Shown: one piece after another, positions 1-6,183 of the stretch
How positions within the stretch are numbered: the first letter of the stretch is position 1
How the letters are laid out: every line of letters starts with the position of its first letter
From: an uncultured Lachnospiraceae bacterium
Lineage (GTDB): Bacteria; Bacillota; Clostridia; Lachnospirales; Lachnospiraceae
NCBI GenBank assembly: GCA_902795625.1
Contig: CADBLW010000039.1
Coordinates: forward strand, 1-9,493
Direction of reading: 5' to 3'
DNA length: 9,493 nt
Made by a program: the position numbers and the translations under genes
Notes under the pieces: model-generated
Told to the model about the DNA's origin: nothing
Databases searched by the model: none
Seen by the model: the letters and a program-made list of their open reading frames with translations, nothing else

Positions 1-339
1 CTCCTCAAGCGCCTTGAAGGTGTACTTCATGTAGGTAGCGCTCTGCTTGATGACTTTCGGGTCCAGGATGACGTTGTAAGTCTTGCTGCTGTATGCCAGC
101 TGAACTCCGTTGCGGTCGGTGATCGTGCCCCGCTGGAACGGGATCTTGGATCCGACCGTCGAGTTGTAGCCCTGGTCCTGGATCGCGTTCTGGTACTCGG
201 TACCCTTCGCGATCTGCCAATATGCGATTTTGCCGATCAAAAACACCAGGATGAGCGCCATCACTCCGAACACAAGTAAAATGCGTCTCTGATTGTACTC
301 ACTGCTGTTGATGAACCGAACGCCGATCTTCCTGCTCAT
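1..339 (-). CDS. ftsI: Class B penicillin-binding protein, N-terminal part (FtsI/PBP2B/SpoVD type), cut by window edge
   Basis: Only the first 113 codons are present; the gene runs off the left edge. The product starts MSRKIGVRF and has one hydrophobic segment at about residues 20-40 (ILLVFGVMALILVFLIGKIA), fitting a bitopic membrane protein with a short cytoplasmic tail. Extracellular residues follow with RGTITDRNGVQLAYS at about 74-88, the hallmark start of the class B PBP pedestal domain, then YNVILDPK. Such proteins are septal peptidoglycan transpeptidases; the catalytic SxxK, SxN and KTG motifs lie outside the window. Its place after mraZ-rsmH-ftsL is the usual dcw position, but whether it is the vegetative division PBP or the sporulation paralogue SpoVD cannot be decided here. 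The ATG start at 339-337 follows TAAGGA with only about 3 nt spacing, a tight ribosome binding site; no better in-frame start is visible. A terminator-like hairpin lies just upstream (357-404). Confidence 0.88.
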   Translation of the reverse strand, partial: MSRKIGVRFINSSEYNQRRILLVFGVMALILVFLIGKIAYWQIAKGTEYQNAIQDQGYNSTVGSKIPFQRGTITDRNGVQLAYSSKTYNVILDPKVIKQSATYMKYTFKALEE

Positions 340-356
340 AAGTCCTTACCATTCCC

Positions 357-404
357 AAAAATACGCGGTAAAGGAGCAATACCGTAAAGTGTTGCTCCTC
401 CGCG
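357..404 (-). terminator. Hairpin plus U-tract between ftsL and the PBP gene (terminator or attenuator)
   Basis: On the minus strand the outer stem CGCGG/CCGCG (404-400 with 368-364) stacks on AGGAGCAA/TTGCTCCT (399-392 with 379-372), with a 3-nt bulge (371-369) and a 12-nt loop. It is followed directly by TATTTTT (363-357). This looks like an intrinsic terminator for the transcript coming from mraZ-rsmH-ftsL. It ends only 17 bp before the PBP start codon, which points to partial termination (attenuation) rather than a complete stop, since no separate promoter for the PBP gene is visible. The bulge and loop make it weaker than an ideal terminator. Confidence 0.55.
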
Positions 405-416
405 CAATTCGCATTA

Positions 417-998
417 TTATCTCATCAATTTTTCCATCAGGCTCTCGAACACCGTCTGTTCCGGTTTCTCGGCCGCCGCAATGTCCCCGTACTGTCTCAC
501 GTAACCCCGGTTCGCAAAGGCGATCGCGATGACTTCGTTGTCCTTGGGGAAGACCATTCCGTACTGTCCTACCGCAACTTCGTACACGCGGTTGAGGTCA
601 ACGCTCCGCGCGATCTCCTGCTCCGCCTCGTCGTTCATTCGGACAAGGTTGACATATTCATTGTTGAGAGCCGTCAGTTCACGGTCGAGCTCCATGCTCT
701 TCGCACGAACCCTCGTGTATTGTATCACAGCAAAGGCGATTACGGCAAGCCCTGCAAGCATAACAAAGCACGCAAAAAAGTCCATGCCCTTGCGGATACC
801 TACAAGCGGTGCTGCCTGCTCCGCCTGTCGTCTCACCCGGCGATGATCAGGTTCGCGCTGCGGGCGATACGCCGGCTCAGCGTTCTGACGCGCCAGATTA
901 TCCCTGTTCACGGTCTGTCCTCTTCGGATCTCTTTCTCGATTGCCTTGTTTCCTGTCGTCTTCATAATCATACCCCAAACCTTACTGTTTCGGCTCAC
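417..998 (-). CDS. ftsL: FtsL-like bitopic cell division protein
   Basis: The product is 193 residues: a long basic cytoplasmic N-terminus (about 1-70, rich in Arg and Gln), a single membrane segment at about 72-93 (MDFFACFVMLAGLAVIAFAV), a predicted coiled coil at about 94-130 (RAKSMELDRELTALNNEYVN), then DLNRVYEVAVGQYGMVFPKDNE. That last stretch matches the FtsL/DivIC pattern in which a helix leads into a conserved GM-x-PK turn. FtsL proteins diverge widely, so the call rests on topology, coiled coil, this motif and position between rsmH and a class B PBP. With DivIC/FtsB-type partners it would activate septal wall synthesis. I choose the GTG at 998-996 because GAGGAGA sits about 5 nt upstream; in-frame ATGs at 971 and 965 have poorer ribosome binding sites. 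The gap to rsmH is 38 bp. The extended N-terminus compared with E. coli FtsL is common in clostridia. Confidence 0.82.
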   Translation of the reverse strand: MSRNSKVWGMIMKTTGNKAIEKEIRRGQTVNRDNLARQNAEPAYRPQREPDHRRVRRQAEQAAPLVGIRKGMDFFACFVMLAGLAVIAFAVIQYTRVRAKSMELDRELTALNNEYVNLVRMNDEAEQEIARSVDLNRVYEVAVGQYGMVFPKDNEVIAIAFANRGYVRQYGDIAAAEKPEQTVFESLMEKLMR

Positions 999-1036
999 CG
1001 GCTCTCCTCATCGCCCCGTCCGACGACCCCGGGTTC

Positions 1037-1993
1037 TCACCAGTCTCCGACCGGCTCTTCGTTTCTCTCGAAGATCCGTAATTTCGCGCTTTTTGCTCTC
1101 CGGTTCCTCTCCGTCTCCTCCTCGGAGGGAAGGATCGGTTTCTTTGTGATCACTGTGCCGAGTGATCTTCGGTTGCACATGCACACCGGAAACTCCGGCG
1201 GGCAGATGCAAGGTGATTCGTTTTTCCGGAAGCTCTGCTTGACGATCCTGTCCTCCAGCGAGTGGAAGGTGATGATGCAGAGTCTTCCTCCCGGCGTCAG
1301 CCGCCGGATCATTCCGTCGATGGAGTTGGAAAGCACCTCCAGCTCCCGGTTCAGTTCGATGCGGATCGCCTGAAACGTTTGCTTGGCAGGATGTCCTCCC
1401 GTTCTCCTCACTCTCGCCGGTATCGCCTCCTTGATGATCTCCGCCAGCTCGAGTGTCGTGCGTATGGGCTTTTCCTCTCGCGCCCGCACGATGTGCTTTG
1501 CAATATTTTTCGCAAATGAGTCCTCGCCGTAGTCGCGTATCACGCGGTACAGGCGGTCCTCCGTGTAGTCGTTTACTATGTCCGCCGCCGTGCGCTCCAT
1601 CCTGTCGTCCATCCGCATGTCCAGCGGCGCATCCTCCATGTAGGAAAATCCCCGTTCTGCCGTGTCGAGCTGAAAGGAGGAAACCCCCAGATCGAGCAGA
1701 ATGCCGTCCACCCGCCCGATCTGCAGGGTGTCAAGAATGTCATTCATGGATTCATAATTGCTTCGGACAACAGTCACTCTGTCCTTATATTCCGCCAGCC
1801 GATCTCCCGCCGCCCGGATCGCATCCGCGTCCTGGTCGATCCCGATCAGCCTGCCTGTTGTAAGTCTCTTTGCGATCTGTGAGGAATGTCCCCCGCCGCC
1901 GAGCGTACCGTCCACATAGATCCCTTCAGGACGGATCCGAAGGCCTTCGATCGTCTCATCAAGCAACACGGAAACATGTACGAACTCTTCCAT
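1037..1993 (-). CDS. rsmH: 16S rRNA (cytosine1402-N4)-methyltransferase RsmH (MraW)
   Basis: RsmH methylates N4 of C1402 in the 16S rRNA decoding centre, using S-adenosylmethionine. The 318-residue product has normal family length and all family landmarks: HVSVLLDE at 6-13, the SAM-binding DGTLGGGGHS at 28-37, DLGVSSFQLD at 101-110, LDMRMD at 124-129, HPAKQTFQAIRIELN at 201-215, FHSLEDR at 243-249 and AKLR at 303-306. A Cys-rich stretch CICPPEFPVCMC at 262-273, as often seen in Firmicute RsmH, precedes the basic C-terminal part. The ATG start at 1993-1991 follows GGAGA with about 6 nt spacing. It lies 18 bp after mraZ and 38 bp before ftsL, so it is clearly part of the mraZ operon. Confidence 0.97.
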   Translation of the reverse strand: MEEFVHVSVLLDETIEGLRIRPEGIYVDGTLGGGGHSSQIAKRLTTGRLIGIDQDADAIRAAGDRLAEYKDRVTVVRSNYESMNDILDTLQIGRVDGILLDLGVSSFQLDTAERGFSYMEDAPLDMRMDDRMERTAADIVNDYTEDRLYRVIRDYGEDSFAKNIAKHIVRAREEKPIRTTLELAEIIKEAIPARVRRTGGHPAKQTFQAIRIELNRELEVLSNSIDGMIRRLTPGGRLCIITFHSLEDRIVKQSFRKNESPCICPPEFPVCMCNRRSLGTVITKKPILPSEEETERNRRAKSAKLRIFERNEEPVGDW

Positions 1994-2011
1994 ACTGTCT
2001 CTCCGTATCCG

Positions 2012-2440
2012 TTATACGCGAACGCCGCGCTTTGCCGCACGTGCTCTGACATCTCCCATTTCGGTGCCGGCATTCTTTTTCTCCCATGCATCCTTGGCGT
2101 ACACATGAACCTTGCCGACGTCACCTACGGAAATAATATCCTTTTCAATTCCGGCCAGCTTTCGGAGATCCTGCGGAAGCATTGCTCTTCCCTGGGAGTC
2201 CATGTCCACCTGTTCGGAGTAGTAGGACAGGTACTCGATGATATCGCTCTCCTCGGCCGGAAGCGTTTCATCCAACCGGATCATAAGACTTTCCCATTCC
2301 TGTGCCGGGTACAGATTCAGGCACTCGCCGAGCCACGCAACGACAAAATGCTCCCCGAGTTCCTTGCGGAATTTCGCGGGGATGATAATTCTGCCCTTAG
2401 CGTCGACGCTATGGATCTGTTTTCCGGGAAAATAGGCCAT
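2012..2440 (-). CDS. mraZ: Transcriptional regulator MraZ
   Basis: MraZ is a ring-forming AbrB-like DNA-binding protein that represses the promoter of its own dcw operon. The 142-residue product has the two expected swapped-hairpin halves: SVDAKGRIIIPAKFRKEL from about residue 11 (DAKGR at 13-17) and MDSQGRAMLPQDLRKLAGI from about 80 (DSQGR at 81-85). Length is typical for the family. An in-frame GTG at 2452 would add four residues but has no ribosome binding site; I choose the ATG at 2440-2438 because GGAGA lies about 5 nt upstream of it and the product then starts MAYFPGKQIHSVDAKGR, close to other MraZ N-termini. The ribosome binding site is inside the last unit of the putative MraZ operator, so bound protein could also interfere with translation initiation or early elongation by polymerase (inference). 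A basic tail (VRARAAKRGVRV) ends the protein. Confidence 0.95.
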   Translation of the reverse strand: MAYFPGKQIHSVDAKGRIIIPAKFRKELGEHFVVAWLGECLNLYPAQEWESLMIRLDETLPAEESDIIEYLSYYSEQVDMDSQGRAMLPQDLRKLAGIEKDIISVGDVGKVHVYAKDAWEKKNAGTEMGDVRARAAKRGVRV

Positions 2441-2444
2441 GACG

Positions 2445-2504
2445 CTCTCCACTTCAAACCACTTGACACCATTTAATGGGAAAATGTGGGAATTTCCACC
2501 ACAC
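2445..2504 (-). promoter_or_regulatory. Putative MraZ operator: six contiguous 10-bp units with TGG cores
   Basis: Read on the coding (minus) strand next to mraZ are three tandem units, AAATGGTGTC (2474-2465), AAGTGGTTTG (2464-2455) and AAGTGGAGAG (2454-2445), all with TGG at the same offset. Just upstream, on the plus strand, TGGGA at 2477-2481 and 2487-2491 are separated by exactly 5 nt. Further upstream a coding-strand unit GTGTGGTGGA (2504-2495) has its TGG in the same 10-bp phase as the first three. MraZ is known to bind direct repeats of the TGGGN type with 5-nt spacers between promoter and gene in E. coli. The match in spacing and place supports an operator; the mixed orientation is unusual. 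Confidence 0.7.
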
Positions 2505-2537
2505 CTGTAGTATAAGACAGCATTTTTAAAAAATCAA
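2502..2537 (-). promoter_or_regulatory. Sigma-A-type promoter of the mraZ-rsmH-ftsL operon
   Basis: On the minus strand a -35 box TTGATT (2537-2532) is followed after exactly 17 bp by a -10 box TATACT (2514-2509; five of six consensus bases). Transcription would begin near 2502, about 60 nt before the mraZ start codon. The leader would then consist almost entirely of the TGG-unit operator. A-rich tracts at 2553-2557, 2561-2567 and 2574-2579 (T on the plus strand) lie where an UP element or curved DNA would act. Confidence 0.75.
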
Positions 2538-2590
2538 CACAAAATTCAGGACTTTTTCGGTTTTTTTGCATACTTTTTTCCTCCTGCACG

Positions 2591-2666
2591 CAAAAAGACG
2601 ACATTTTTCGCATTTTCCAAACATATGTTCGCAAACATATGTTTGTTTATGCAAAAATGTCGTCTT
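2591..2666 (-). terminator. Long two-tier hairpin with U-tract, likely terminator of feoAB
   Basis: An outer stem AAGACGACATTTTTGCA (minus strand, 2666-2650) pairs with 2612-2595 with one bulged base; an inner 12-bp stem CAAACATATGTT/AACATATGTTTG (2645-2634 with 2629-2618) closes a 4-nt CGCA loop. The two stems are separated by a small internal loop. On the minus strand the structure runs into TTTTT (2596-2592), overlapping the stem end, while the plus-strand side has no T-run. This is the only stem with a U-tract between feoAB (ends 2752) and the mraZ promoter, so it is the probable feoAB terminator. It is much longer and more AT-rich than usual, and could derive from a small inverted-repeat element. 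Confidence 0.68.
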
Positions 2667-2711
2667 ATGTCTGACTTGACCTGATATTCGGTTTGTTTAT
2701 TACGCTCTGTC

Positions 2712-2723
2712 GGAAAATGCAGT
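2712..2723 (-). repeat. Dispersed 12-bp repeat ACYGCATTTTCC, copy 1 (after feoAB)
   Basis: The minus strand reads ACTGCATTTTCC, one base different from the two copies at 7309-7320 and 7362-7373. The following sequence (GACAGAGCGTAATAAACAAAC) loosely resembles what follows the 7362-7373 copy (a GCGTTATAA and a CAAACAA at similar distance). An inverted GCATTTTCC also occurs at 2610-2618 within the feoAB terminator. It lies in the 311-bp feoAB-mraZ gap. Confidence 0.5.
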
Positions 2724-2730
2724 GCCCGCC

Positions 2731-2751
2731 CCGATCACGGGAAGTGATCGG
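2731..2751 (-). other. Hairpin directly after the feoAB stop codon
   Basis: A perfect 8-bp stem CCGATCAC/GTGATCGG with a 5-nt loop abuts the TAA stop (2754-2752). On the minus strand it is followed by GGGCGGGCACTGCATTTTCC, which is not a proper U-tract. It may stabilise the 3' end of the message or assist termination; function is inferred only from position. Confidence 0.5.
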
Positions 2752-5118
2752 TTACAGAAGCGCTCCGATCCCGGCAACGATCAGGGATACAACCCATGCG
2801 ACGGCGCACTGTTCCAGCACGATCAGCGCGGCCCATTTTCCGCCGAGCTCACGCCGGATGGAAGCCACAGCCGCGACGCAGGGCGTGTACAGAAGGCAGA
2901 ACACCAGCAGCGACGCTGCCGTAGCCCCGGCCATCACAGCGGTGATACCCGCCGCCCCGCCGAACAGGATCGTGAGCGTCGATACCACGCTCTCCTTCGC
3001 GATGAAGCCGGTGATCAGCGCCGTCACCACTCTCCACTCACCGAAGCCGTGAAGGGTGAATATCGGAGCGATCAGACCCGCGAGGGACGCCAGGATACTG
3101 TTGTGCGAATCCTCCACCATGTTGAAGCCGAGATCGAAAGTCTGCAGGAACCATACGACAAGGCTTGCGAGGAAGATCACAGTGAACGCGCGCTGAAGGA
3201 AATCCTTTGCCTTGTCCCACAGCAGCATGGCCACGCTCTTAACCCCCGGCATGCGGTAATTGGGAAGCTCCATAACGAACGGCACCGCCTCGCCGCGGAA
3301 GAAAAAGGTCTTTGCCACAAGTGCCACGACGATCGCCATGAGGATGCCCCCGAGATACAGCGCGATCATCACCAGGCCGCTGTAGCGCGGGAAAAATGCG
3401 TGCGCGATAAATCCGTAGATCGGAAGCTTCGCGGTACAGCTCATAAACGGCGTGAGCAGGATCGTCATTTTACGGTCTCGCGCGCTTGGGAGTGTACGCG
3501 ACGCCATGACGCCGGGCACAGTACAGCCGAAGCCGATCAGCATTGGGACGATACTGCGGCCGGAGAGACCGATCTTGCGGAGAAGCTTGTCCATGACGAA
3601 CGCCACGCGCGCCATGTACCCGCTGTCCTCCAGCACCGAAAGGAAGAAGAAAAGCACTACGATGATCGGCACGAAGCTGATGACGCTTCCGACTCCCTGG
3701 AATATTCCGTCTGTGACAAGCGACCTCAGGATCGGGTTGACGTTGCCCGCCTCCATTCCTCTGTCGACGACCCCCTGCAGCCGCTCGATGCCGGATGCAA
3801 GCAGGTCCTGGAAAAATGCGCCGATGACGTTGAACGACAGGAAGAACGTGAGTGCCATGATGGCGATGAACACGGGGATTGCCGTGAACCGTCCCGTGAG
3901 CACGCGGTCGATCTGGCGGCTTCTCCGGTGCTCCTTGCTCTCCTTCGGCTTGACCACCGTGCGCTGGCACACGGAGTGGATGAAGGTGTACCGCATGTCC
4001 GCGATTGCCGCCGCGCGATCCAGGCCGCGTTCCTCCTCCATGTTGACGATCATATGCTCGATCGTTTCCTTTTCATTTTGCGTGAGCTTCAGAGCATCCA
4101 TGACGAGCTCGTCGCCCTCGACGATCTTGCTCGCGGCGAAGCGCACCGGAATGCCGGCCGCCTCCGCGTGATCCTCGATAAAATGCATGATGCCGTGCAG
4201 GCAGCGGTGCACCGCGCCGCCGTTTGCGTCACGATCGCAGAAATCTGTGCGCCCGGGACGCTCCTGGTATTTGGCGACGTGCACGCAATGCTTGATCAGC
4301 TCGTCCACACCCTCATTTTTCGCTGCTGAGATCGGAACCACGGGGATCCCGAGGATAGACTCCATTAGGTTGATGCGGATGGTCCCGCCGTTGCCGCGCA
4401 CCTCATCCATCATGTTGAGGGCGAGCACGATCGGCACGTTGAGCTCCATCAGCTGCAGCGTCAGATACAGGTTCCGCTCGATGTTCGTTGCATCGACGAT
4501 ATTGATGATGCCGGTAGGCTTTTCCTTCAGGATAAACTCACGGGAGACGATCTCCTCCGAGCTGTAGGGCGACAGGGAGTAGATGCCCGGAAGGTCCGTC
4601 ACCTCCGTCTCCGGATAGCCGCGCACCGCACCGCTCACGCGGTCGACCGTCACGCCCGGAAAATTCCCGACATGCCGGTTGGCGCCGGTCAGCTGGTTGA
4701 ACAGCGTCGTCTTGCCGCAGTTCTGGTTTCCCGCCAGGGCAAATGTGAGGATTGTCCCCTTCGGGAGCGGATTCTCGTCCGCCTTAACGTGATAGTTCTT
4801 GCCCTCCTCGCCGAAGCCGGGATGGTCGGGAACCGTCACAGACACAGGCTCGCGCTCCTCCGTGAGATTGGCGGGCTCATCGCGCAGGGGCTCCGGCACA
4901 TGCCTCACCTCAATGTTGGCCGCGTCCGAAAGACGGAGCGTAAGCTCGTAGCCGTGGATGGTCACCTCCATCGGGTCACCCATCGGAGCAAACTGCTTAA
5001 GCGTGACAACGGCGCCGGGGATCAGCCCCATGTCCAGCATATGCTGTCGAAGGGCGCCCTCGCCGCCGACTGTAAGTATCTCTGCTCTCTCGCCGATTTT
5101 CAGATCCTTCAATGTCAT
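2752..5118 (-). CDS. feoB: Ferrous iron transporter, FeoA-FeoB fusion
   Basis: The 788-residue protein joins a FeoA SH3-like domain (about 1-75, with GALRQHMLDMGLIPGAVV) to FeoB through an acidic linker (about 76-122). The FeoB G domain shows G1 GNQNCGKTT (130-138), G2 Thr157 in FPGVTVDR, G3 DLPG (175-178), G4 NMMD (235-238) and G5 SAAK (264-267). Membrane segments start near 411; the paired Gate motifs are visible as GFGCTVPGVMASRT (529-542) with MSCTAKLPIYG (559-569), and CLLYTPCVAAVASIRRE (741-757). FeoB imports Fe(II) across the cytoplasmic membrane and FeoA is its small cytoplasmic partner; fusions are known in clostridia and Bacteroidetes. No FeoC gene is visible. The ATG at 5118-5116 is preceded by GGTGAT at 5 nt. 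The gene lies 68 bp after lgt, with no clear promoter or Fur-type box in the gap, so it may be read from upstream. It interrupts the lgt-mraZ neighbourhood. Confidence 0.97.
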   Translation of the reverse strand: MTLKDLKIGERAEILTVGGEGALRQHMLDMGLIPGAVVTLKQFAPMGDPMEVTIHGYELTLRLSDAANIEVRHVPEPLRDEPANLTEEREPVSVTVPDHPGFGEEGKNYHVKADENPLPKGTILTFALAGNQNCGKTTLFNQLTGANRHVGNFPGVTVDRVSGAVRGYPETEVTDLPGIYSLSPYSSEEIVSREFILKEKPTGIINIVDATNIERNLYLTLQLMELNVPIVLALNMMDEVRGNGGTIRINLMESILGIPVVPISAAKNEGVDELIKHCVHVAKYQERPGRTDFCDRDANGGAVHRCLHGIMHFIEDHAEAAGIPVRFAASKIVEGDELVMDALKLTQNEKETIEHMIVNMEEERGLDRAAAIADMRYTFIHSVCQRTVVKPKESKEHRRSRQIDRVLTGRFTAIPVFIAIMALTFFLSFNVIGAFFQDLLASGIERLQGVVDRGMEAGNVNPILRSLVTDGIFQGVGSVISFVPIIVVLFFFLSVLEDSGYMARVAFVMDKLLRKIGLSGRSIVPMLIGFGCTVPGVMASRTLPSARDRKMTILLTPFMSCTAKLPIYGFIAHAFFPRYSGLVMIALYLGGILMAIVVALVAKTFFFRGEAVPFVMELPNYRMPGVKSVAMLLWDKAKDFLQRAFTVIFLASLVVWFLQTFDLGFNMVEDSHNSILASLAGLIAPIFTLHGFGEWRVVTALITGFIAKESVVSTLTILFGGAAGITAVMAGATAASLLVFCLLYTPCVAAVASIRRELGGKWAALIVLEQCAVAWVVSLIVAGIGALL

Positions 5119-5175
5119 GAAATATCACCCGACTCCCGTGGAAAATGATATGCCTGATCCCGTTCCCCCGTGCGG

Positions 5176-5198
5176 GCCGCTGCCTGTTACGCAGCGGC
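5176..5198 (-). other. GC-rich hairpin overlapping the lgt stop codon
   Basis: A perfect 8-bp stem GCCGCTGC/GCAGCGGC has a 7-nt loop GTAACAG (minus strand) that contains the TAA stop of lgt. It is followed by CCGCACGGGG, so there is no U-tract and it is not a standard intrinsic terminator. It may shape the 3' end of the lgt message or reduce read-through into feoAB. The rest of the lgt-feoAB gap holds a short ATATCA/TGATAT inverted repeat (18-nt spacer, 5124-5152) that I cannot assign. Confidence 0.5.
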
Positions 5199-6143
5199 TT
5201 TCTTCTTACGGTTTTTTCTCCAGAGCTTTACAAAGATCGCTGCCGATCCAAGCACCAGGATCCCGCTGAACAGCTGGGACACGGCGATCGATGTTCCGAA
5301 CAGGAACAGCTGATCCGTGCGCAATCCCTCGATCCAGAGGCGGCCGAGGCCGTACCCGAACAGATAGAGAAGCAGGATCTCCCCGTCGAAGCCCTTACGC
5401 TTCGTCAGGATCAGAAGGAAGATCAACAGAAGAAGGTTCCATACGGATTCATACAGGAATGTCGGATGTACGCTGATGTACGTCGCGCCGTCGATCGTCT
5501 CCGCGTTCTCGCGGATCTTCAGCACGCGCTCCAGCGCCGTCGTGCGGTTGCCGAACTCATTGTATACCGCCGCGACAGGCGTATTCGGGTTGAACCAGCC
5601 GCTCGCATCGCGGACATCGACCTGCATTGCAAAAAGTCCCTTGGTATATGTTCCGAAGCACTCGCGGTTGAAGAAGTTGCCCCAGCGGCCGATGATCTGG
5701 CCGGTCAGCAGTCCGAGCACCGCAGTGTCGAGGAATTGTCCGATATTCAGTTTCTTCACCTTGGCAAACACGATGGCAGTCAGCACGCCGACGATGACGC
5801 CGCCGTAGATCGCCAGTCCGCCGGTCCGGAGATTGAACACGCTGAGCGGGTTGTCGGCGAACTGTTTCCAGTTGAAGATCACATAGTACAACCGCGCTCC
5901 CGCCACCGAAAGAATAACGGCGATGATCGTAAAATCAAGATACAGATCCCGGTTCTGTCCCGTTCTCTTCGCCACCTGGTCCGCGAGCAGATATCCGAGA
6001 ACCATGGCGAGACCGATGGTCACGCCGTAGTAGGCGATGCGAAACCCGAACACATGGAAGCCGTCTCCGATATTGCGAAGCACGATCCCGAGCCCCGGAA
6101 AACGGATGTCCGTCTGTTCCAATACGGAAAGCAGATGATACAT
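5187..6143 (-). CDS. lgt: Phosphatidylglycerol-prolipoprotein diacylglyceryl transferase Lgt
   Basis: Lgt transfers diacylglycerol from phosphatidylglycerol to the lipobox Cys of prelipoproteins in the cytoplasmic membrane. The 318-residue polytopic product carries the Lgt signature GRWGNFFNRECFG (about 152-164), HPTFLYES (226-233) and GYGLGRLWIEGLRTD (263-277); the last two contain the conserved Glu and Arg residues of the active site. The segment GGLAIYGG has Tyr where E. coli Lgt has its His103. A hydrophilic stretch at about 175-225 and a basic Lys-rich C-terminus complete it. An in-frame GTG at 6152 is possible, but GTAAGGAG overlaps it and lies 8 nt before the ATG at 6143-6141, so I start there. 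The gap to ychF is 40 bp and includes a short palindrome CATAACAATTATG. The lipoprotein encoded two genes upstream is a plausible substrate. Confidence 0.96.
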   Translation of the reverse strand: MYHLLSVLEQTDIRFPGLGIVLRNIGDGFHVFGFRIAYYGVTIGLAMVLGYLLADQVAKRTGQNRDLYLDFTIIAVILSVAGARLYYVIFNWKQFADNPLSVFNLRTGGLAIYGGVIVGVLTAIVFAKVKKLNIGQFLDTAVLGLLTGQIIGRWGNFFNRECFGTYTKGLFAMQVDVRDASGWFNPNTPVAAVYNEFGNRTTALERVLKIRENAETIDGATYISVHPTFLYESVWNLLLLIFLLILTKRKGFDGEILLLYLFGYGLGRLWIEGLRTDQLFLFGTSIAVSQLFSGILVLGSAAIFVKLWRKNRKKKAAA

Positions 6144-6183
6144 GGAATTCACTCCTTACATAATTGTTATGAGGAAAATCATT

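Noticed and set aside
417..998. DivIC/FtsB rather than FtsL
   Set aside because: Topology is shared, but the position directly after rsmH and before a class B PBP is the FtsL place; DivIC/FtsB genes are usually elsewhere.
1886..2476. A 196-codon open frame on the plus strand across mraZ and rsmH
   Set aside because: Both minus-strand genes are certain from their motifs; this frame is their complement.
2477..2504. The near-palindrome GTGGGAATTTCCAC (2486-2499) as an independent operator
   Set aside because: It is explained by neighbouring opposite-strand TGG units of the proposed MraZ array, so I do not list a separate site.
2722..4329. A 535-codon open frame on the plus strand
   Set aside because: It lies antisense to feoAB, whose frame has every FeoA and FeoB motif; the plus-strand product is Asp/His/Arg-rich with no recognisable domain, as expected for a GC-rich shadow frame.
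5124..5152. ATATCA/TGATAT inverted repeat upstream of feoAB as an iron box
   Set aside because: Six-bp arms with an 18-nt spacer do not match the known Fur or DtxR site layout; mentioned only in passing.
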